Below are positions 5,056 to 5,654 of a stretch of DNA of 5,654 nucleotides, in pieces (the stretch's first letter is position 1; each line of letters opens with the position of its first letter). Under the pieces are notes generated by a model, which saw only the letters and a list, made by a program, of their open reading frames with translations, had not been told where the DNA came from and ran no database searches. The position numbers and the translations under genes are program-made. Source of the stretch: Litorivivens sp047622145 (GTDB lineage: Bacteria; Pseudomonadota; Gammaproteobacteria; Pseudomonadales; Spongiibacteraceae); contig JBLHMO010000178.1 in assembly GCA_047622145.1 (NCBI GenBank), positions 1 to 5,654 of the forward strand. The letters run 5' to 3'.

Positions 5056-5654
5056 CTGTTACCCATTTTTTAACCACTTGTGCCACGAGTCGTGGATTCT
5101 GTTCTGCCGTTGTCCGCACAGAATTCAGACTGTCGTCATAGCTCATACGCGCGGCACCGCTTGTTAGCGCCGCCATAGCCGGGTTTAAATCGCCGTCGGT
5201 TGAGCCGGTGCCACGGGCAGCAGGCAGCGATGTTTGCATAAGATTTTTCATGCCGGGGCGAATCACCACCAAAACGATTAATATGACCGCCAGGCCGGTG
5301 AGCGATTGCTTGGCTAGCGATACAAACCAGCTTTGCTCCCAGAATGCAGGCTCTTCAATAGCGACATCGTTAACATCCACAGGCAAGAAGCTCGCAGAAA
5401 TAACCGTAACGCGATCGCCTCGTGCTTCCTCGAAGCCAACCGCGTCGCGAACAAGTGCTGTTAGCTGTGCAATTTGGTCGGCGGAGTATGAGCGGACCTC
5501 GGACTCTTCGTCGCCTTTTTCCTGACCGTCTAAGACCACGGCAATAGACAGCTTGCGAATGGCGCCAGCGGGTTTGGCGGTATAGTTCAGTACGCGTTCA
5601 ATTTCGTAGTTGCGGGTAATCGAGCTGCTTTCGGTGTCCGGTCCAGCCTCCCCG
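5042..5654 (-). CDS. fliF: Flagellar MS-ring protein FliF, 3' part
   Basis: FliF forms the MS ring in the inner membrane, the platform for the rotor and export gate. Only the last 203 codons are present; the gene continues past the right edge (full FliF is usually about 550-600 aa). The frame is open to the edge. A GTG at 5539 could mimic a start, but the 38 codons before it encode typical FliF sequence (R-N-Y-E-I-E-R then P-x-G-x-I-R-K-L-S-I-A-V), so it is internal. Visible residues about 117-133 form the second transmembrane helix (L-T-G-L-A-V-I-L-I-V-L-V-V). A polar linker follows. The final 30 residues (N-S-V-R then N-P-R-L-V-A-Q-V-V-K-K-W-V) match the cytoplasmic FliG-binding tail. The stop lies inside fliG, overlapping it by 14 nt, consistent with coupled production of these stoichiometric partners. 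Confidence 0.97.
   Translation of the reverse strand, partial: GEAGPDTESSSITRNYEIERVLNYTAKPAGAIRKLSIAVVLDGQEKGDEESEVRSYSADQIAQLTALVRDAVGFEEARGDRVTVISASFLPVDVNDVAIEEPAFWEQSWFVSLAKQSLTGLAVILIVLVVIRPGMKNLMQTSLPAARGTGSTDGDLNPAMAALTSGAARMSYDDSLNSVRTTAEQNPRLVAQVVKKWVTDDAR

Noticed and set aside
5537..5539. GTG as a translation start for a separate 165-aa protein
   Set aside because: The frame is open upstream to the window edge and encodes typical FliF sequence, so the GTG is an internal Val codon.
1..5654. A previously undescribed biological system
   Set aside because: Every coding region fits a standard flagellar protein in standard order and length with key residues intact. No inserted or unexplained gene, mobile element or array is visible.

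Overview
This window is a contiguous piece of a bacterial flagellar basal-body and export gene cluster. All genes lie on the minus strand, so transcription runs from high to low coordinates. The order is fliF (3' part only), fliG, fliH, fliI, fliJ and fliK. The gene after fliK lies outside the window; fliL is the usual neighbour, but that is inference. Gene order, protein types and two textbook sigma-54 (RpoN) -24/-12 promoters fit a polarly flagellated gammaproteobacterium of the Pseudomonas/Vibrio/Cellvibrio kind, plausibly marine. Genus cannot be read from this sequence.

Layout, in transcription order. 5654-5042 holds the C-terminal third or so of FliF, the MS ring, including its second membrane helix and the FliG-binding tail. 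5055-4039 is FliG, the C-ring rotor protein, with its torque-generating charged residues intact. 4038-3385 is FliH, the ATPase regulator. 3388-2027 is FliI, the export ATPase, with complete Walker A and B motifs and catalytic Glu. 2001-1537 is FliJ, a coiled-coil export protein. Joints from fliF to fliI are overlapping or abutting (14-nt overlap, 0-nt gap, 4-nt ATGA overlap). The fliI-fliJ gap is 25 nt with a good Shine-Dalgarno. This is one translationally packed operon, presumably beginning upstream with fliE.

The packing breaks after fliJ. A 119-nt gap (1418-1536) begins with a near-perfect sigma-54 promoter almost touching the fliJ stop codon. It is followed by a leader of about 89 nt containing a 7-bp inverted repeat, then fliK (1417-206), the hook-length control and export-switch protein. 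After fliK there is a 205-nt stretch without a gene. It holds a perfect 10-bp stem hairpin (126-149) and a second near-perfect sigma-54 promoter (43-59) pointing out of the window. fliK therefore appears to be its own transcription unit, with a sigma-54 promoter on each side.

Together the proteins build the MS ring/C ring (FliF, FliG) and the cytoplasmic type III export ATPase complex (FliH, FliI, FliJ). FliK measures the hook and switches export to filament-class substrates. I see no mobile elements, CRISPR, RNA genes or foreign-looking insertions, and no unknown system. The interesting content is regulatory: two sigma-54 promoters, a half-site (GCTGCCAA) shared upstream of both, and repeats in the fliK leader.
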